From contig CAYJEW010000015.1 of assembly GCA_964369525.1 (NCBI GenBank), positions 1 through 46,932 of the forward strand: a stretch of DNA of 46,932 nucleotides. Direction: 5' to 3'. Made by a program: the position numbers and the translations under genes. This document shows, piece by piece, positions 31,724 to 40,959 of this stretch (position 1 is its first letter; each line of letters starts with the position of its first letter). The notes below the pieces were generated by a model. It did not search any database. It saw nothing but the letters and a program-made list of their open reading frames with translations, and had not been told where the DNA came from. This DNA comes from JAAYCI01 sp964369525. GTDB lineage: Bacteria; Bacillota; Clostridia; Oscillospirales; Ruminococcaceae.

Positions 31724-33799
31724 GTGAGAAGATTCAATCCAATTCAGAATATAGTGGCGCTAGCGGTTATTGGAGTAGTGTTGCTTATTATCATTCCGCT
31801 GCCTACATGGCTGCTGGATGTAATGTTTATTATGAATTTGGGGATTAGCTTTATTATTCTTCTTACTACCATGTACATCAAAGAGCCGCTGGAGTTTTCG
31901 ATATTCCCATCCATGCTGCTTATCACCACCGTATTTCGGCTATCGCTAAACGTTGCAGCAACCCGCCGTATTTTGTTTGCCGATGGCGATGCGGGCAGTG
32001 TAATACGGGCATTTGGCCAGTTTGTTATTCAGGAAAATGTGATTATCGGTTTTGTTATATTCCTAATTATTGTGCTGTCGCAGTACATGGTTATTACAAA
32101 AGGTAGCGAGCGCGTGGCCGAAGTAAGTGCGCGTTTTACGCTGGATGCTATGCCCGGCAAGCAGATGGCAATAGATGCCGACCTAAACAGCGGACTGATT
32201 GGCGAGGCAGAAGCTCGTGTGCGCCGTGAAAAAATCCAAAACGAGGCAGACTTTTTTGGCTCTATGGACGGTGCTACCAAGTTTGTTAAAGGCGATGCTA
32301 TTCTTGCCATTGTTATTACATTTATAAACCTTATAGGTGGCGCTATAATTGGGTTTATTGCAGGCAACGGCGATTTTAACACCATTTTAGATATATACGG
32401 TACAGCGTCTATCGGCAACGGCCTGCTTAGCCAGATACCATCGCTGCTTATATCGGTGGCCACCGGTATGGTGGTTACCCGCGCGTCGTCGGGCACAACG
32501 CTGAATGTGGAGGTTGCAAAGCAGTTTATCTCGCAGCCGCTTGCGCTTATTGTGGCGGGTGGCGTGCTGATTTTACTGATTTTCATAGGGTTTCCCCCGG
32601 TGCAGATTATTGTTATTAGCGCACTGCTGATAACGCTGGGCATTACGCTTTTGCGCCGCCGCGATACCATACTGGCGCCAGCAGATGGACTGCCTGTGGA
32701 GGATGCGGCAGTACCTACCGAAGAGGTTACCACCGAGGCTACGTATTACCGCAACATAGAGAATGTGTACAGCCTTTTGAATGTAGAACAAATTGAGATG
32801 GAGTTTGGATATTCGTTGCTACCGCTGGTGGACGAGGCGTCGGGCGGTAGCTTTGTGGATAGGGTTGTGCTGTTTCGCAAGCAGTTTGCACAGGAGATGG
32901 GTATGGTTATCCCGTCGGTGAGGCTGAAGGATTCGGGGCAATTAAACCCAAACCAGTATACCATTCGCTTTAAGGGCGAGCAGGTGGCAAGCGGCGATGT
33001 GCTGGTGGACCATTATCTGGCGCTTAGCCCGGGCGACACCGCAGAGCCTGTGGAAGGTATAGACGCAATTGAGCCTGCGTTTGGAATACCAGCCAAGTGG
33101 ATAAGCGAAGACAGAAAAGCCAAGGCAGAGCTTGCGGGGTATACATTGGTAGACCCAACCAGCGTTATAATTACCCACTTGGCAGAGGTTATACGCCAGC
33201 ATGCGCACGAGTTGTTAACCCGCCAAGAGGTGGGCAACATGCTAAGCAACCTGCGCAAGGCAAATGAATCGCTTGTGGAAGAGCTGGTGCCATCGGTGCT
33301 GGCTGTGAGCGACCTTCAGAAAGTGCTGGGCAATCTACTGCGTGAGGGTGTGCCTATTCGTGACCTTGAAAGCATACTTGAAACGCTGGGAGACTATGCA
33401 GCGGCCGTAAAAGATACCGATATGCTAACCGAATATGTGCGTCAAGCACTGAGAAGAACCATATCGCGCCGCTTTAGTGAGGCAGGCCAGCTAAAGGTGA
33501 TAACGCTGGACGCACAGATTGAAAACACCATTATGAATGCGGTGAAGAAGATGGAGGGCGGCAGTTACCTAGCGCTTGAGCCGGACTTGATACAGTCTAT
33601 TGTGGCGGCGTCGAACGAGCAGATAGAGCAGGTGCGAGACCTTGTGCAGACGGTAATTGTTCTAACAAGCCCTATTGTGCGCATATATTTTAAAAAGCTG
33701 ATAGATCAGTTCTACCCTAGAATTATGGTGCTTAGCTTTAACGAGATTGACACCGACGTTCAAATTCAGGCCCTTGGGAATATTTCCATAGCAAAGTAA
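31724..33799 (+). CDS. flhA: FlhA, export gate/ring protein
   Basis: Nonameric export-gate ring with proton channel and cytoplasmic substrate-docking domain. Eight membrane helices occupy about 1-320; the FHIPEP-like signature region MYIKEPLEFSIFPSMLLITTVFRLSLNVAATRRIL and MPGKQMAIDADLNSGLIGEAEARVRR are intact. The cytoplasmic domain (about 340-691) includes RDLESILETLGDYA. The GTG at 31724 is forced by an in-frame TAG just before it; the ribosome site is weak (GGGG, 10 bp away), so translation may depend on coupling to flhB. 691 residues. Confidence 0.95.
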   Translation: MRRFNPIQNIVALAVIGVVLLIIIPLPTWLLDVMFIMNLGISFIILLTTMYIKEPLEFSIFPSMLLITTVFRLSLNVAATRRILFADGDAGSVIRAFGQFVIQENVIIGFVIFLIIVLSQYMVITKGSERVAEVSARFTLDAMPGKQMAIDADLNSGLIGEAEARVRREKIQNEADFFGSMDGATKFVKGDAILAIVITFINLIGGAIIGFIAGNGDFNTILDIYGTASIGNGLLSQIPSLLISVATGMVVTRASSGTTLNVEVAKQFISQPLALIVAGGVLILLIFIGFPPVQIIVISALLITLGITLLRRRDTILAPADGLPVEDAAVPTEEVTTEATYYRNIENVYSLLNVEQIEMEFGYSLLPLVDEASGGSFVDRVVLFRKQFAQEMGMVIPSVRLKDSGQLNPNQYTIRFKGEQVASGDVLVDHYLALSPGDTAEPVEGIDAIEPAFGIPAKWISEDRKAKAELAGYTLVDPTSVIITHLAEVIRQHAHELLTRQEVGNMLSNLRKANESLVEELVPSVLAVSDLQKVLGNLLREGVPIRDLESILETLGDYAAAVKDTDMLTEYVRQALRRTISRRFSEAGQLKVITLDAQIENTIMNAVKKMEGGSYLALEPDLIQSIVAASNEQIEQVRDLVQTVIVLTSPIVRIYFKKLIDQFYPRIMVLSFNEIDTDVQIQALGNISIAK

Positions 33800-33821
33800 T
33801 CCTGTGTAAGGAGGTGATTCC

Positions 33822-34607
33822 ATGGCAGAGCCGGACAGCCAAAACCGGTTGGACGATCCAGCCGAAGTGCTGGCCAAGTACCAGCAAACAGGCGATGCAC
33901 AGTTGCGTAACATGCTGGTAATGCATTACAGCTATATTGCAAAAAGTGTTGCGGTGCAGATGCGTGGAATTACCGGCGGGTATGCTCAGGTGGAGGACAT
34001 TGTTAACGAGGGAATTCTTACAATTATGGATTGCCTTGATAAATACACCGCAAGCAAAGGCATGAAGTTTGAAAATTATGCGTACATGCGGGTGCGCAAC
34101 GCCAACATTGATTTTGTGCGTAAGCAAGACTGGGTGCCAAGACGGGTGCGGCGCACCGCACGTGAGGTTAGCGAGGCGTATAACGCGCTATCTACAGAGC
34201 TTATGCGCGAGCCAACCCGCAAAGAGCTTGCGGATTATATGGGTGTAGCAGAAGATACAATAAAAAAGCATCTGGTCGAGATGAACGCAGGCGCAGTGCT
34301 GAGCTTTGAAGACCTTTTGGCAAGCGCCATGCCCGGCGCGGCTGAAAATAGCATGCTTGTGGGCGGTGAGCAGGGCGACCTGCCGGAAAAAGGCCTTATG
34401 CAAGCCGAACTGCGCACCCAGCTTATAGCAGCCATAGAGTCGCTTAACGAAAAAGAGCGGCTGGTGGTAACGCTGTACTACTATGAACACCTAAAGCTAC
34501 ACGAGATTGCAGATATTATGAGCGTGTCGGAGTCGCGGGTGTCGCAAACACACTCAAAAGCAATACTAAAGATGAAACAGCGGTTAATGTCTTACATGAA
34601 TGCGTAG
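33822..34607 (+). CDS. sigD: Sigma-28 (SigD/FliA), flagellar sigma factor
   Basis: Directs late flagellar and chemotaxis transcription; FlgM is its inhibitor. 261 residues with region 2 (RNMLVMHYSYIAKSVAVQMRGI, VEDIVNEGILTIMDCLDKYTASKGMKFENYAYMRVRNANIDFVRKQDWVPRRVRR), region 3 (LMREPTRKELADYMGVAEDTIKKHL) and region 4 helix-turn-helix (LNEKERLVVTLYYYEHLKLHEIADIMSVSESRVSQTHSKAI). AAGGAGGTGA ribosome site 22 bp after flhA. In B. subtilis, flhF, flhG and che genes lie between flhA and sigD; here they do not. Confidence 0.96.
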   Translation: MAEPDSQNRLDDPAEVLAKYQQTGDAQLRNMLVMHYSYIAKSVAVQMRGITGGYAQVEDIVNEGILTIMDCLDKYTASKGMKFENYAYMRVRNANIDFVRKQDWVPRRVRRTAREVSEAYNALSTELMREPTRKELADYMGVAEDTIKKHLVEMNAGAVLSFEDLLASAMPGAAENSMLVGGEQGDLPEKGLMQAELRTQLIAAIESLNEKERLVVTLYYYEHLKLHEIADIMSVSESRVSQTHSKAILKMKQRLMSYMNA

Positions 34608-34623
34608 TTGAAAGGAGCCTCAT

Positions 34624-35370
34624 ATGCTACAAGGATTTTACAGCGCGGCGTCGGGAATGCTGATGCAACAGCGCCATCTAAACGTGGTGGCAAACAATCT
34701 GGCAAATGCACAAACAGCGGGGTTTAAGACCAACCGTTTGGTGTCTACCACGTTTGAGCAAACACTGCTTATGCGTATAGAAGATGGCAATACAGGCGCA
34801 ATTGGCGCAGGCTCGCCTGCACGCATTGTGGAAGAGGTGGCAGATATATGGACAGCCGGCGGAATTTCTGAAACAGGGCGTCCGTTTGATGTGGCTATCT
34901 CCGGATATGGCTTTTTTAACATTGAAGGGCAAGATGACGGCGAAACCTATCTTACCCGCAATGGTCAGTTTGACCTTGATGATGAAGGGTTTTTGATTCT
35001 GCGAGACCGTGGACGGGTGCTTGGCGATGACGGCGCGCCTATTCAGGTAGGCATAAGCGATATTTTGATAAACGAGACAGGTGCTATTACAAACGCTATT
35101 ACCGGCGAGGCCATAGGCCAACTTGCAATTACCGCACCCACAGCCGACGCAGAGGTGGAGCAGGCCAGAAACGGCATGTATACCGCTACCGCTGTTGAAG
35201 TAATTGCAGACCCCGGTGTGGTACAGGGCGGGTACGAGCGCAGCAACGTTAACCTTACCGACGAGCTTACCGCTATGATTACAGCGCAGCGCAACTTCTC
35301 GTCGGCATCGCAGGCGCTACAGTTTATAGATGCAACATATGCCAAGGCGGTTAACATAGCGGCGCTGTAG
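34624..35370 (+). CDS. flgF: FlgF/FlhO-type rod protein
   Basis: Rod subunit family with FlgG. The 248-residue protein has MLQGFYSAASGMLMQQRHLNVVANNLANAQTAGFKTNR at the start, RPFDVAISGYGFFNIE in the first third and NVNLTDELTAMITAQRNFSSASQALQFIDATYAKAVNIA at the end. It matches B. subtilis FlhO, one of two FlgG-like genes. Ribosome site GAAAGGAG. Gene naming between flgF and flgG is by order only. Confidence 0.88.
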   Translation: MLQGFYSAASGMLMQQRHLNVVANNLANAQTAGFKTNRLVSTTFEQTLLMRIEDGNTGAIGAGSPARIVEEVADIWTAGGISETGRPFDVAISGYGFFNIEGQDDGETYLTRNGQFDLDDEGFLILRDRGRVLGDDGAPIQVGISDILINETGAITNAITGEAIGQLAITAPTADAEVEQARNGMYTATAVEVIADPGVVQGGYERSNVNLTDELTAMITAQRNFSSASQALQFIDATYAKAVNIAAL

Positions 35371-35447
35371 CATAGCAGTTAGTAAAGCAGATATCAACAG
35401 CACAGCTTGCGTGGCATAAAGCGTAGGCAAAACAAGGAGTTTTACTT

Positions 35448-36194
35448 ATGAGCATGATTGCTTTTTATAACGGTGCTTCAGGTATGCGTGCATTCCAAAA
35501 TGCTTTGGATGTTACCAGCCACAACATTGCCAATGTGCAAACAAACGGCTATAAATTACAGCGTCCTGTTTTTCAGGATTTGCTATACAGCCGTATAAAT
35601 ACGAATGTTGAGGGCGAGCATCTGGTAGGGCACGGTGTGAAGCAGCAGTATATCGACCAGATTATGGGACAAGCAGGGCTGAATCAGTCTATGCATCCGC
35701 TGGATTTTGCGCTTGTGGGTGATGGATTTTTTCAGGTAGACAATAATGGGACTATCGAATATACCCGTAACGGTGCGTTTGATTTGTCTATTGAGGAAGC
35801 CGGCCCAACCCTTGTTACCAATGACGGCGCATATGTGCTGGACCGTGACGGAAACCGCATTGTGCTGCCGGAGGATGCGGCGGGCAATGTGGTTACCGAT
35901 GGGCTTGTAGATGTTTTGGGTGTGCACACCTTCCCAAACCAATGGGGGCTTATACCGCAGGACAAATCCCGATTTATTGTTAGTGAAAACTCGGGCGAGG
36001 CACAGCTGGTGATTCCCGGGGCGGTGGCCAATGGTGCGTCTGTGGAGTTGTTGCAGGGGGCGTTGGAGCTTTCGGGCACAGATTTGGGCAACGAGATGGT
36101 AAATATGATTATGTATCAGCGTGGTTTTCAGGTTAGCTCAAGGGTGCTGCAAACAGCAGACGAGATTGCAAATGAGCTAAATAATTTGCGTTAA
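35448..36194 (+). CDS. flgG: FlgG/FlhP-type distal rod protein
   Basis: Second rod protein of the pair, also 248 residues. It opens MSMIAFYNGASGMRAFQNALDVTSHNIANVQTNGYKLQRPVFQDLLYSR, with the rod motif NIANVQTNGYK; SMHPLDFALVGDGFFQV follows; the end reads LGNEMVNMIMYQRGFQVSSRVLQTADEIANELNNLR, typical of FlgG. It is slightly diverged from standard FlgG (NLANxxTxGFK). AAGGAG ribosome site. Confidence 0.88.
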   Translation: MSMIAFYNGASGMRAFQNALDVTSHNIANVQTNGYKLQRPVFQDLLYSRINTNVEGEHLVGHGVKQQYIDQIMGQAGLNQSMHPLDFALVGDGFFQVDNNGTIEYTRNGAFDLSIEEAGPTLVTNDGAYVLDRDGNRIVLPEDAAGNVVTDGLVDVLGVHTFPNQWGLIPQDKSRFIVSENSGEAQLVIPGAVANGASVELLQGALELSGTDLGNEMVNMIMYQRGFQVSSRVLQTADEIANELNNLR

Positions 36195-36270
36195 AGTAAA
36201 GGCAGAGTGTAATAACGAATAGCTAGCTAACACCAACACATGGCCAACAGAAGAAATCAGGGGGATAACT

Positions 36271-36903
36271 ATGGCGCTATATGATTACAGCAAGCTTAAT
36301 GAGATGCATATTGATATTCTGCGTGAAATAGCAAATATTGGAACAGGAAATGCTGCAACATCGCTTGCATCAATGCTGCAGCGTACCGTAGATATTGAAG
36401 TGCCACAGGTGAAATTTTTAGATTACGAGGCGGTTTCGAATAGCCTGGGCGGGCCGGAAACGCTTATGGTGGGCATGATGCTTACATTGCAGCGTGATGT
36501 GTCGGGCATGATGATGTTTTTGATGAAGGAAGAGTTTGCCCATATGGTGCTAAACAGCCTGCTTGGCCAAAGTTTTGCCAACTTTACAGAAGTTGACGAG
36601 ATGGGGCTTTCGGCCATGAAGGAGATTGGCAATATTATGGCGGCGTCGTATGTAAACGCAATTAGCCAGATTACAGGCCTTGCAATTGAGATTTCGCCGC
36701 CTGATATATGTATAGACATGATAGGCTCTATATTAAGTGTGCCGGCCATTCATTTTGCAGATATAAGCGACCAGGTTATATTTATTCAAGATGAATTTGG
36801 AAAAAGTCCTGATGGCGGTGCAGACGAAACAAGCAATATTCTACTTATTCCCGATGTGGATTCTCTTGAGCGTATTCTGGAAAAACTGGGAGCTGGATTA
36901 TGA
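36271..36903 (+). CDS. cheC: CheC, CheY-P phosphatase
   Basis: Adaptation protein that dephosphorylates CheY-P and is boosted by CheD. Both active-site motifs are present: E19-I-A-N22 (EIANIGTGNAATSLASML) and E118-I-G-N121 (EIGNIMAASYVNAISQ). 210 residues, standard. The stop overlaps the cheD start by 4 bp (ATGA), as expected for the interacting pair. With FliY this makes two phosphatases in one operon. Confidence 0.95.
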   Translation: MALYDYSKLNEMHIDILREIANIGTGNAATSLASMLQRTVDIEVPQVKFLDYEAVSNSLGGPETLMVGMMLTLQRDVSGMMMFLMKEEFAHMVLNSLLGQSFANFTEVDEMGLSAMKEIGNIMAASYVNAISQITGLAIEISPPDICIDMIGSILSVPAIHFADISDQVIFIQDEFGKSPDGGADETSNILLIPDVDSLERILEKLGAGL

Positions 36904-37382
36904 GCAATATTGTCATAGGTATTGCCGACCTAAACGTGGCGAGGGCGCCTGACACACTGGTTACCTACGCACTGGGGTCTTGTGTAGGTATATGTTTATA
37001 CGACCCTGTGGTAAGGGTGGCAGGGTTGTCTCATATTTTGTTGCCGCAGGCAAGCGCTGTGCCAGGCGGAAATACACCCATGAAGTTCGCAGATACAGCC
37101 ATTCCAATGTTGATGGTTAAGATGCAGGCAATGGGTGCACGCCCTACACAGCTAAAAGCAAAAATTGCAGGTGGGGCGCAGATGTTTGCGGCGGTGAATA
37201 ATGCAAACATTGCGAACATAGGTGCGCGTAATGTGGCAGCGGTAAAAGCTACGCTACAACGCTTGCGTATACCTATTTTGGCAGAGGAAACAGGCTTGAA
37301 TTACGGCCGCACGGTTTTGTTTACAACCGATGATTTTAGTATGATTGTAAGAAGTCCGAAGCTTGCAGAAAAGAAGCTGTAA
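36900..37382 (+). CDS. cheD: CheD, receptor deamidase / CheC partner
   Basis: Deamidates glutamines in chemoreceptors and activates CheC. The catalytic Cys28 (YALGSCVGICLYD) and His45 (AGLSHILLPQ) are present, and the middle motif AKIAGGAQMFA matches the family. 160 residues. Its partners cheA, cheB, cheR and cheW are not in the window, so they must lie elsewhere. Confidence 0.95.
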   Translation: MSNIVIGIADLNVARAPDTLVTYALGSCVGICLYDPVVRVAGLSHILLPQASAVPGGNTPMKFADTAIPMLMVKMQAMGARPTQLKAKIAGGAQMFAAVNNANIANIGARNVAAVKATLQRLRIPILAEETGLNYGRTVLFTTDDFSMIVRSPKLAEKKL

Positions 37383-37447
37383 GGCATAAAGGGTTTGTAT
37401 ATTAGTTGTTGTACAAACGTTTATTTTGGAAAAGAGGTGAAAGGGGT

Positions 37448-38869
37448 TTGTCGGTAGAAGAAAAAGTGGATGCTTTGCAGGAAGAGCAGGAAATAACGGT
37501 AGACGCGACAGTGCAGTGCTTTATAGACAGTACATATACAACAGTAGAACTACTGGTAAGCCCGCCGCAGGGTGACGGCGCAGATATTACGCTGGAGCAG
37601 CTGCACTCAGTGCTGGCACAGAATAAAGTGGTGTATGGTATAAACGAGATGGCATTGCAGCGGCTTTCCATTCCGGTGTATAACCAAAAGGTGGTAGTGG
37701 CGCGTGCAAGGCCAGCGCAAGATGGTAAAAACGGCGTTTGCCGCGAGAAGTTTTCGCGCGAGGTAAAGAAAACATTTTTTGAACGCGAGGACGGCTCGGT
37801 GGACTACAAAGAGCTGGATATTATTAATGATGTTAAGGCTGGTACGGTAATTTGCGATATAACGTTACCTACTGAGGCTGTTGAGGGGATAGATGTTTTG
37901 GGGCGCCCATTAAAAGGGCGTAATGGTGTGAAGGCAGTGCTGCCTATAGGAACAAACACTAAATTGAGCGAGGACGGCCTACGAGTTGAGGCGGTGGTGG
38001 ACGGTAACCTTAGCTTTAATGATGGCCGCTTTATGATAGAAACCACCTATCAGGTACAGAATGTAAACTATACTACTGGAAACATAACGTTTTCTGGAGA
38101 TGTTGTGGTGAATGGCGATGTAGAAGATGGGTTTGAAATTCATGCAGGCGGCAGGGTGGTTTTGCGTGGGCAGGCCGGCGCGGCAGTGATAAAGGCAGAG
38201 GGGAATATTGTTATAGAGCAGGGGATAAACGGTACGGGTAGAGCCGTGCTGGAAGCAGGCGATACCATAGATGCAGGGTTTATAGAGAACTGCATAATTC
38301 GTGCCACCAACAAGGTAAAAGCACAGTCTATCATAAATTGCCAAGTGGAGTGCGAAGGCGATATAGAGGTAACCGGAGGCAAGGGTATTATTTGTGGTGG
38401 CAAGGTTACGGCATTTGGCTCCATTGTTGCAAAAGAGATTGGAAACGATTTTAATACGCTTACCACCATTAACATAGGCGTTACTCCAAAGCTGCTAAAA
38501 GAGCGCAAACGTATTGTGGGTCAGCTTGAGGATGTGGGAGTGCACCTACAAGAGCTTATGAAGAATGTTAGCTACATTGAGCGTTTGGTGGCCGAGGGAA
38601 GAAAGGTGCCGCCGGATAGGATACAAACCCTTAAGAGGGTGCAGATTCAGCTACCGCTTACCGAAAGAAAAAAAGAGCAACTTGAGGCTTCTTTGGCAGA
38701 GTTGGAAGAAAAGATGTTTAGCATAAATTCATCTACATTAATAGCTGATATTATCTATCCGCCTACTAAGGTAGCCATTGGTATGCAGAGCGCCAATGTT
38801 ACAGACCAACGCTCAAAAACCAGAGTATACAGGAATGACGATGGCGAGCTGGTGTTTGGCACATCGTAA
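37448..38869 (+). CDS. FapA-like DUF342 protein, last gene of the fla/che operon
   Basis: A 473-residue protein with the DUF342/FapA plan: N-terminal domain (about 1-120), then a right-handed beta-helix with VFGRPLKGRNG-like LGRPLKGRNGVKAVLPIGTNT, and repeats such as GNITFSGDVVVNGDVEDGFEIHAGGRVVLRGQAGAAVIKAEGNIVIEQGI; a coiled coil (about 370-430) follows. The family occurs beside sigD in many Bacillota, with functions proposed in polar or signalling roles but not settled here. TTG 37448 chosen; GAGGTG is 9 bp upstream. A strong terminator follows. Confidence 0.82.
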   Translation: MSVEEKVDALQEEQEITVDATVQCFIDSTYTTVELLVSPPQGDGADITLEQLHSVLAQNKVVYGINEMALQRLSIPVYNQKVVVARARPAQDGKNGVCREKFSREVKKTFFEREDGSVDYKELDIINDVKAGTVICDITLPTEAVEGIDVLGRPLKGRNGVKAVLPIGTNTKLSEDGLRVEAVVDGNLSFNDGRFMIETTYQVQNVNYTTGNITFSGDVVVNGDVEDGFEIHAGGRVVLRGQAGAAVIKAEGNIVIEQGINGTGRAVLEAGDTIDAGFIENCIIRATNKVKAQSIINCQVECEGDIEVTGGKGIICGGKVTAFGSIVAKEIGNDFNTLTTINIGVTPKLLKERKRIVGQLEDVGVHLQELMKNVSYIERLVAEGRKVPPDRIQTLKRVQIQLPLTERKKEQLEASLAELEEKMFSINSSTLIADIIYPPTKVAIGMQSANVTDQRSKTRVYRNDDGELVFGTS

Positions 38870-38890
38870 TGCTGGAATAGTAAATAAAGC

Positions 38891-38925
38891 AAAAAAGCTA
38901 CTACCGTTAAGGTAGTAGCTTTTTT
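38891..38925. terminator. Bidirectional terminator, fla/che operon and facing minus-strand genes
   Basis: AAAAAGCTACTACC (38892-38905) and GGTAGTAGCTTTTT, 14-bp perfect stem, T-run on both strands. It ends the plus-strand operon and the 39059-42105 minus-strand unit. Confidence 0.9.
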
Positions 38926-39058
38926 AACCAATGCAAAAAAATAAAACCACACTTGCTACGGTGAAATTCTTAGAATATGTTTTGCTGTTAATGAATGGGT
39001 TAAATCAAACAGCGATTTTTGAGGCACACAGTTTATTAAAAGCAAATTTCCCAAACCG

Positions 39059-40924
39059 TTAAACAATTTTCACAAGATGAATATTGTTTGTGTCGGAAGT
39101 TACAATTTCAAACATAGTGCCATTAATATCGTCTATAGAAATATTGTTGTGGGATAGCAACTCAATTAAACCATCATCACTTTGAGCAATAATAAAATAA
39201 TCAGCCGCTGAAAAATAATGTTCAATTTTTCCCGGCGCGGAATAAATATCACCGCCCTCTATTTGGGTGTTGCTTAAGCAAGCAGTATTTGTTGTTAAAA
39301 ATATTGTTGCATATGTGTCATTATTGAAAACGCTTTCGCTATAGGTAAAATCTCCGCTATAGATTATCAGTTCGTCAGCTCTGGTGTAGTAAGGTTGTGC
39401 TATGGAGGCAACGGCATCTAAGTGTTGACGCTGAAGTTGGGCATCTGTTAAGCTCATATTTATAAATGTAACGTTATTATATGAATTTTGTAATGCAACA
39501 ACACAAAAAACACAACTAGCCATAGCGGCAAAGGTTTCTCTTTTAGATTGCTTTAAAGTTGGACTCGCTGCATATTCGTTTAATAATAACCCAAAAAACC
39601 ATATTGAAATAGCTACAGTAACCATTCCAACATATCTAAAATAACCAAGTGTGCTGCTCCAGGCAACCTCTCCTGCAGGCATTAAAAAGAGCATCATTAA
39701 AATATATCCTACATGGTATAACATCCATGATAAAGTGCCAATAATAAGGTATGTTTTATTTAAGGGGTTTTTGTTCTTTTTAAATAGAATAGTAGCAATA
39801 AATATAGCTAAAGGTAAAAATAGATATAGGTTATGTGGGTTGCTTACCATTTCAACCAATGTGTCGGAAACGATAGCTTGCTGCATTTCTGAAGGTTTTG
39901 AAAGAAAGGTTTCATACATGCCGGCCAGGCTAAGCTCAAATTTTATTGCGGAGGCTCCGGAGTATAACCAAGTGTGGTGCACATATCTATCCCATAACAG
40001 CATTATTACTGCAGGTAATAATAACAAAAATCCAACAGGGGCATTTTTAAGGCGTAAGCTTTTTTTAAAACTAAATTCATGGTTTTTTAGCCATAAGAAA
40101 ACAACTAAGACAATGCCTAAAATTGTAAAGATGATGCCGCTACTCTTTAATAGTATGGGTAAAGAGACCAAAGGCATTATCCAAATAAGATTAATTGCTT
40201 TTTGGTTTTCTTTATTGCTCCAAAACGATGATAGAAGTATAAGCATTGCAGCACCTGCAGCAGACACAACATAGTCAATCATCAAGTCGTGTATGGTAGA
40301 GGTGTATGCCCCAAGGAATAAAACAAATAGTATAATTCGTACAATAAGGCTTACTTTCTGGCTCCATTTTACGTCGGCAAAAAAAGCGGAAAAAAGCGCA
40401 GAGGCTAAAACGCTTTGCGCTATAATGGCCAAGGTGTTGGAATAGCCGGAAAACCTTATAATATAAGTTATAAATAGTGCAGCCCCTACAGGGTAGTCTC
40501 TATTATGGGATATTGTGCTATGTGATGTTGGGAATCCTTCAAAAGATAATACTTCTTTAACTATACGCCCCCAGTGAGAATAAACATCCGAATTAATGTA
40601 ATAGGCATCCCTTAAAAATATAATGCAAAAAATTACCGCCAAAGCAAAAAACACTATAGGCGGAGTTATATATGGAATGATTTTCACTTTTCTACTAATA
40701 AGCAGAAATAAAAAGTACAACGCATACCCGACGCCGAAAAGTTGTATAAGCAAAACCGCTTCGCCCCACAAGTTGAGGCATGATGTAAAAAACAAGACAC
40801 AAATTAAAAAAGCTGCTGAAACTGATGGCAAAAAGCATACAGGAACCAGCAGTACAGATCTATTTAGAAATAGCATTATCCCAAAAAATGAGGTAATAGC
40901 TATTGCGAGAAAAAGCAAATGCAT
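39059..40924 (-). CDS. Polytopic membrane protein, possible GT-C-type glycosyltransferase
   Basis: 621 residues with about 12-13 hydrophobic helices to residue about 470, then a 150-residue C-terminal domain (DAQLQRQHLDAVASIAQPYY... HLVKI). The first external loop after helix 3-4 contains INSDVYSHWGRIVKEVL, an acidic/aromatic loop like that of GT-C glycosyltransferases and their uncharacterised relatives. I do not recognise the exact family. Codon use is clearly AT-richer than in all neighbours, a sign of horizontal origin. It starts 35 bp after the HD-GYP stop with AAGGGGG upstream, so the pair is probably one operon. Confidence 0.65.
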   Translation of the reverse strand: MHLLFLAIAITSFFGIMLFLNRSVLLVPVCFLPSVSAAFLICVLFFTSCLNLWGEAVLLIQLFGVGYALYFLFLLISRKVKIIPYITPPIVFFALAVIFCIIFLRDAYYINSDVYSHWGRIVKEVLSFEGFPTSHSTISHNRDYPVGAALFITYIIRFSGYSNTLAIIAQSVLASALFSAFFADVKWSQKVSLIVRIILFVLFLGAYTSTIHDLMIDYVVSAAGAAMLILLSSFWSNKENQKAINLIWIMPLVSLPILLKSSGIIFTILGIVLVVFLWLKNHEFSFKKSLRLKNAPVGFLLLLPAVIMLLWDRYVHHTWLYSGASAIKFELSLAGMYETFLSKPSEMQQAIVSDTLVEMVSNPHNLYLFLPLAIFIATILFKKNKNPLNKTYLIIGTLSWMLYHVGYILMMLFLMPAGEVAWSSTLGYFRYVGMVTVAISIWFFGLLLNEYAASPTLKQSKRETFAAMASCVFCVVALQNSYNNVTFINMSLTDAQLQRQHLDAVASIAQPYYTRADELIIYSGDFTYSESVFNNDTYATIFLTTNTACLSNTQIEGGDIYSAPGKIEHYFSAADYFIIAQSDDGLIELLSHNNISIDDINGTMFEIVTSDTNNIHLVKIV

Positions 40925-40959
40925 ATAAGAGGGCCCCCTTGGATAGATGAAAACTGCTT

